DNA of 64,000 bases, from contig NZ_JAGTJJ010000031.1 of assembly GCF_028435365.1 (NCBI RefSeq), positions 62,001-126,000 on the forward strand, read 5' to 3'. Made by a program: the position numbers and the translations under genes. The notes below the pieces were generated by a model that was not told where the DNA came from, did no database searches, and saw nothing but the letters and a program-made list of their open reading frames with translations. Positions within the stretch are counted from its first letter, which is position 1; each line of letters opens with the position of its first letter. Positions 63,414 to 64,000 of the stretch are shown here, in pieces. The DNA comes from Polyangium jinanense. GTDB lineage: Bacteria > Myxococcota > Polyangia > Polyangiales > Polyangiaceae.

Positions 63414-63599
63414 CTAAGCTCCTTCCTCGGCGAGCCGCTGTAGCTCGGCCCATACCCCCCGGGCGATTGCGGCCCCGGCGTCGATCTTCGCGGAGCCAAG
63501 ATCGCCGAGCGCGCCCGCGAGGCGTTCGACGCCCACCGCGGCACGCGCCGACGGGGCGGAGACGTCCTCACGAAGGACGATTTTTTCGGCTACGGTCAC
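63414..63599 (-). CDS. Small hypothetical protein
   Basis: 61 residues from GTG 63599 (MTVAEKIVLREDV ... VWAELQRLAEEGA). Predicted helical and Ala-rich; a GGAG lies about 12 bases upstream. It precedes the sigma operon by 109 bases on the same strand. No family recognised, and the frame could be spurious. Confidence 0.35.
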   Translation of the reverse strand: MTVAEKIVLREDVSAPSARAAVGVERLAGALGDLGSAKIDAGAAIARGVWAELQRLAEEGA

Positions 63600-64000
63600 G
63601 AGTCAAAGGCTCCGATTTGGTAACGGTCGGCAAAAAATGGGCGCAAGTTACCAATACGGCGCACGAATGGCGCGCCGTCCGAACAATGGAATTCGGGCTT
63701 TTCACAGAGCCGGCGGACCACGCGCGGTGGCAAGCGGCGCGGCCGTTCGGCGATTGCGGCGCGGTGAGCGCTGGACGCGAGGCCCTGGCAGGCCCGGCAC
63801 GGCGCTGGACGCGTCGGACGGCTTGGGCTCGACCATCGACCCTGGAAGGCCCAGCGCTGCGCTTGGCGGGCCGCTGGACGCATCGGACGGCTTGGGCTCG
63901 ATTGTCGGCCCTGGCAGGCCCGGCGCGGCGCTTGGCGGGCCGCTGGACGCCTCGGGCTCGATTGTCGGCCCTGGCAGGCTCCGCGCGGCGCTTGGCGGGC
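63600..64000. other. Right-edge region without a supported gene
   Basis: 401 bases. The left half has no gene I can support; the minus-strand open frame 63596-63883 starts inside the repeats and is not credible on its own. The right half is the 69-bp tandem repeat that runs off the window. Confidence 0.5.
63804..64000. repeat. 69-bp tandem repeat continuing past the window
   Basis: GCTGGACGC starts units at 63804, 63873 and 63942, a period of exactly 69 bp. Each unit contains CTTGGGCTCGA, CCCTGG-AGGC and CGCTTGGCGGGCC. Unit 3 lacks nine bases near its start. A degenerate half unit lies at about 63770. The 69-bp unit and 9-base indel are multiples of three, so it might be coding, but no start codon is in the window. 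Confidence 0.85.

Noticed and set aside
63804..64000. CRISPR array at the right edge
   Set aside because: Units are tandem without spacers and diverge along their whole length.

Overview
The window is very GC-rich (roughly 68-70 percent by eye) and reads as chromosome of a myxobacterium, most likely of the Polyangiales (Polyangium/Sorangium side). Supporting this are an AgmX/PglI-type C-terminal domain, a long cysteine-repeat lipoprotein, a formylglycine-generating-enzyme-like lipoprotein, a GspE-N/receiver/TPR fusion, many lipoproteins and two sigma factors. The taxon is an inference from gene content; no rRNA or tRNA gene was seen.

Layout. 0-4 kb: a 2-oxoacid dehydrogenase operon (E1 alpha, E1 beta, E2; no E3) behind a large nested dyad. 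4-6 kb: an M48-type membrane metalloprotease with TPRs. 6-13 kb: a dihaem cytochrome c peroxidase lipoprotein, then the coupled run prfB (with programmed frameshift), lysS, a LolC/E-type permease and lolD. 13-21 kb: minus-strand genes: a one-TM protein, a 12-repeat Cys-rich lipoprotein, a GMC oxidoreductase, an arginine N-succinyltransferase and an FGE-like lipoprotein, several separated by related hairpins. 21-28 kb: aroE, lepB, a Uma2-family nuclease, ftsH, lipoproteins, a FliA-like sigma factor coupled to a small protein, and an SDR dehydrogenase. 28-29 kb: bfd (with a Fur-box-like promoter) and bfr for iron storage. 29-34 kb: an NtrC-type regulator, a lone receiver, queA-tgt for tRNA queuosine. 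33-39 kb: gspC, the GspE-N/receiver/TPR protein, a tandem pair of STAS-like proteins, an AgmX/PglI-domain protein and a B12-binding protein.

39.5-57 kb is a complete-looking division and cell wall (dcw) cluster: mraZ, rsmH, ftsL, ftsI (with PASTA), murE, murF, mraY, murD, ftsW, murG, murC, ftsQ, ftsA, ftsZ. The genes from mraZ to ftsQ are joined by 4-nt start/stop overlaps, with a single 1-nt gap before murF; murB and ddl are absent. The chain is broken only at ftsQ-ftsA, where a 42-bp repeat sits that also occurs inside the ftsQ coding sequence.

57-64 kb looks acquired. A tyrosine integrase, an excisionase-like HTH protein and a small third protein form a minus-strand unit controlled from a region carrying two near-identical perfect 23-25 bp dyads. 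Next to it is a minus-strand operon with an ECF-type sigma factor carrying its own C-terminal transmembrane segment, a TPR/PEGA-like protein with a probable outer-membrane barrel, and a Cys-rich lipoprotein. Codon use is visibly less biased here. The right edge holds a 69-bp tandem repeat that continues past the window.
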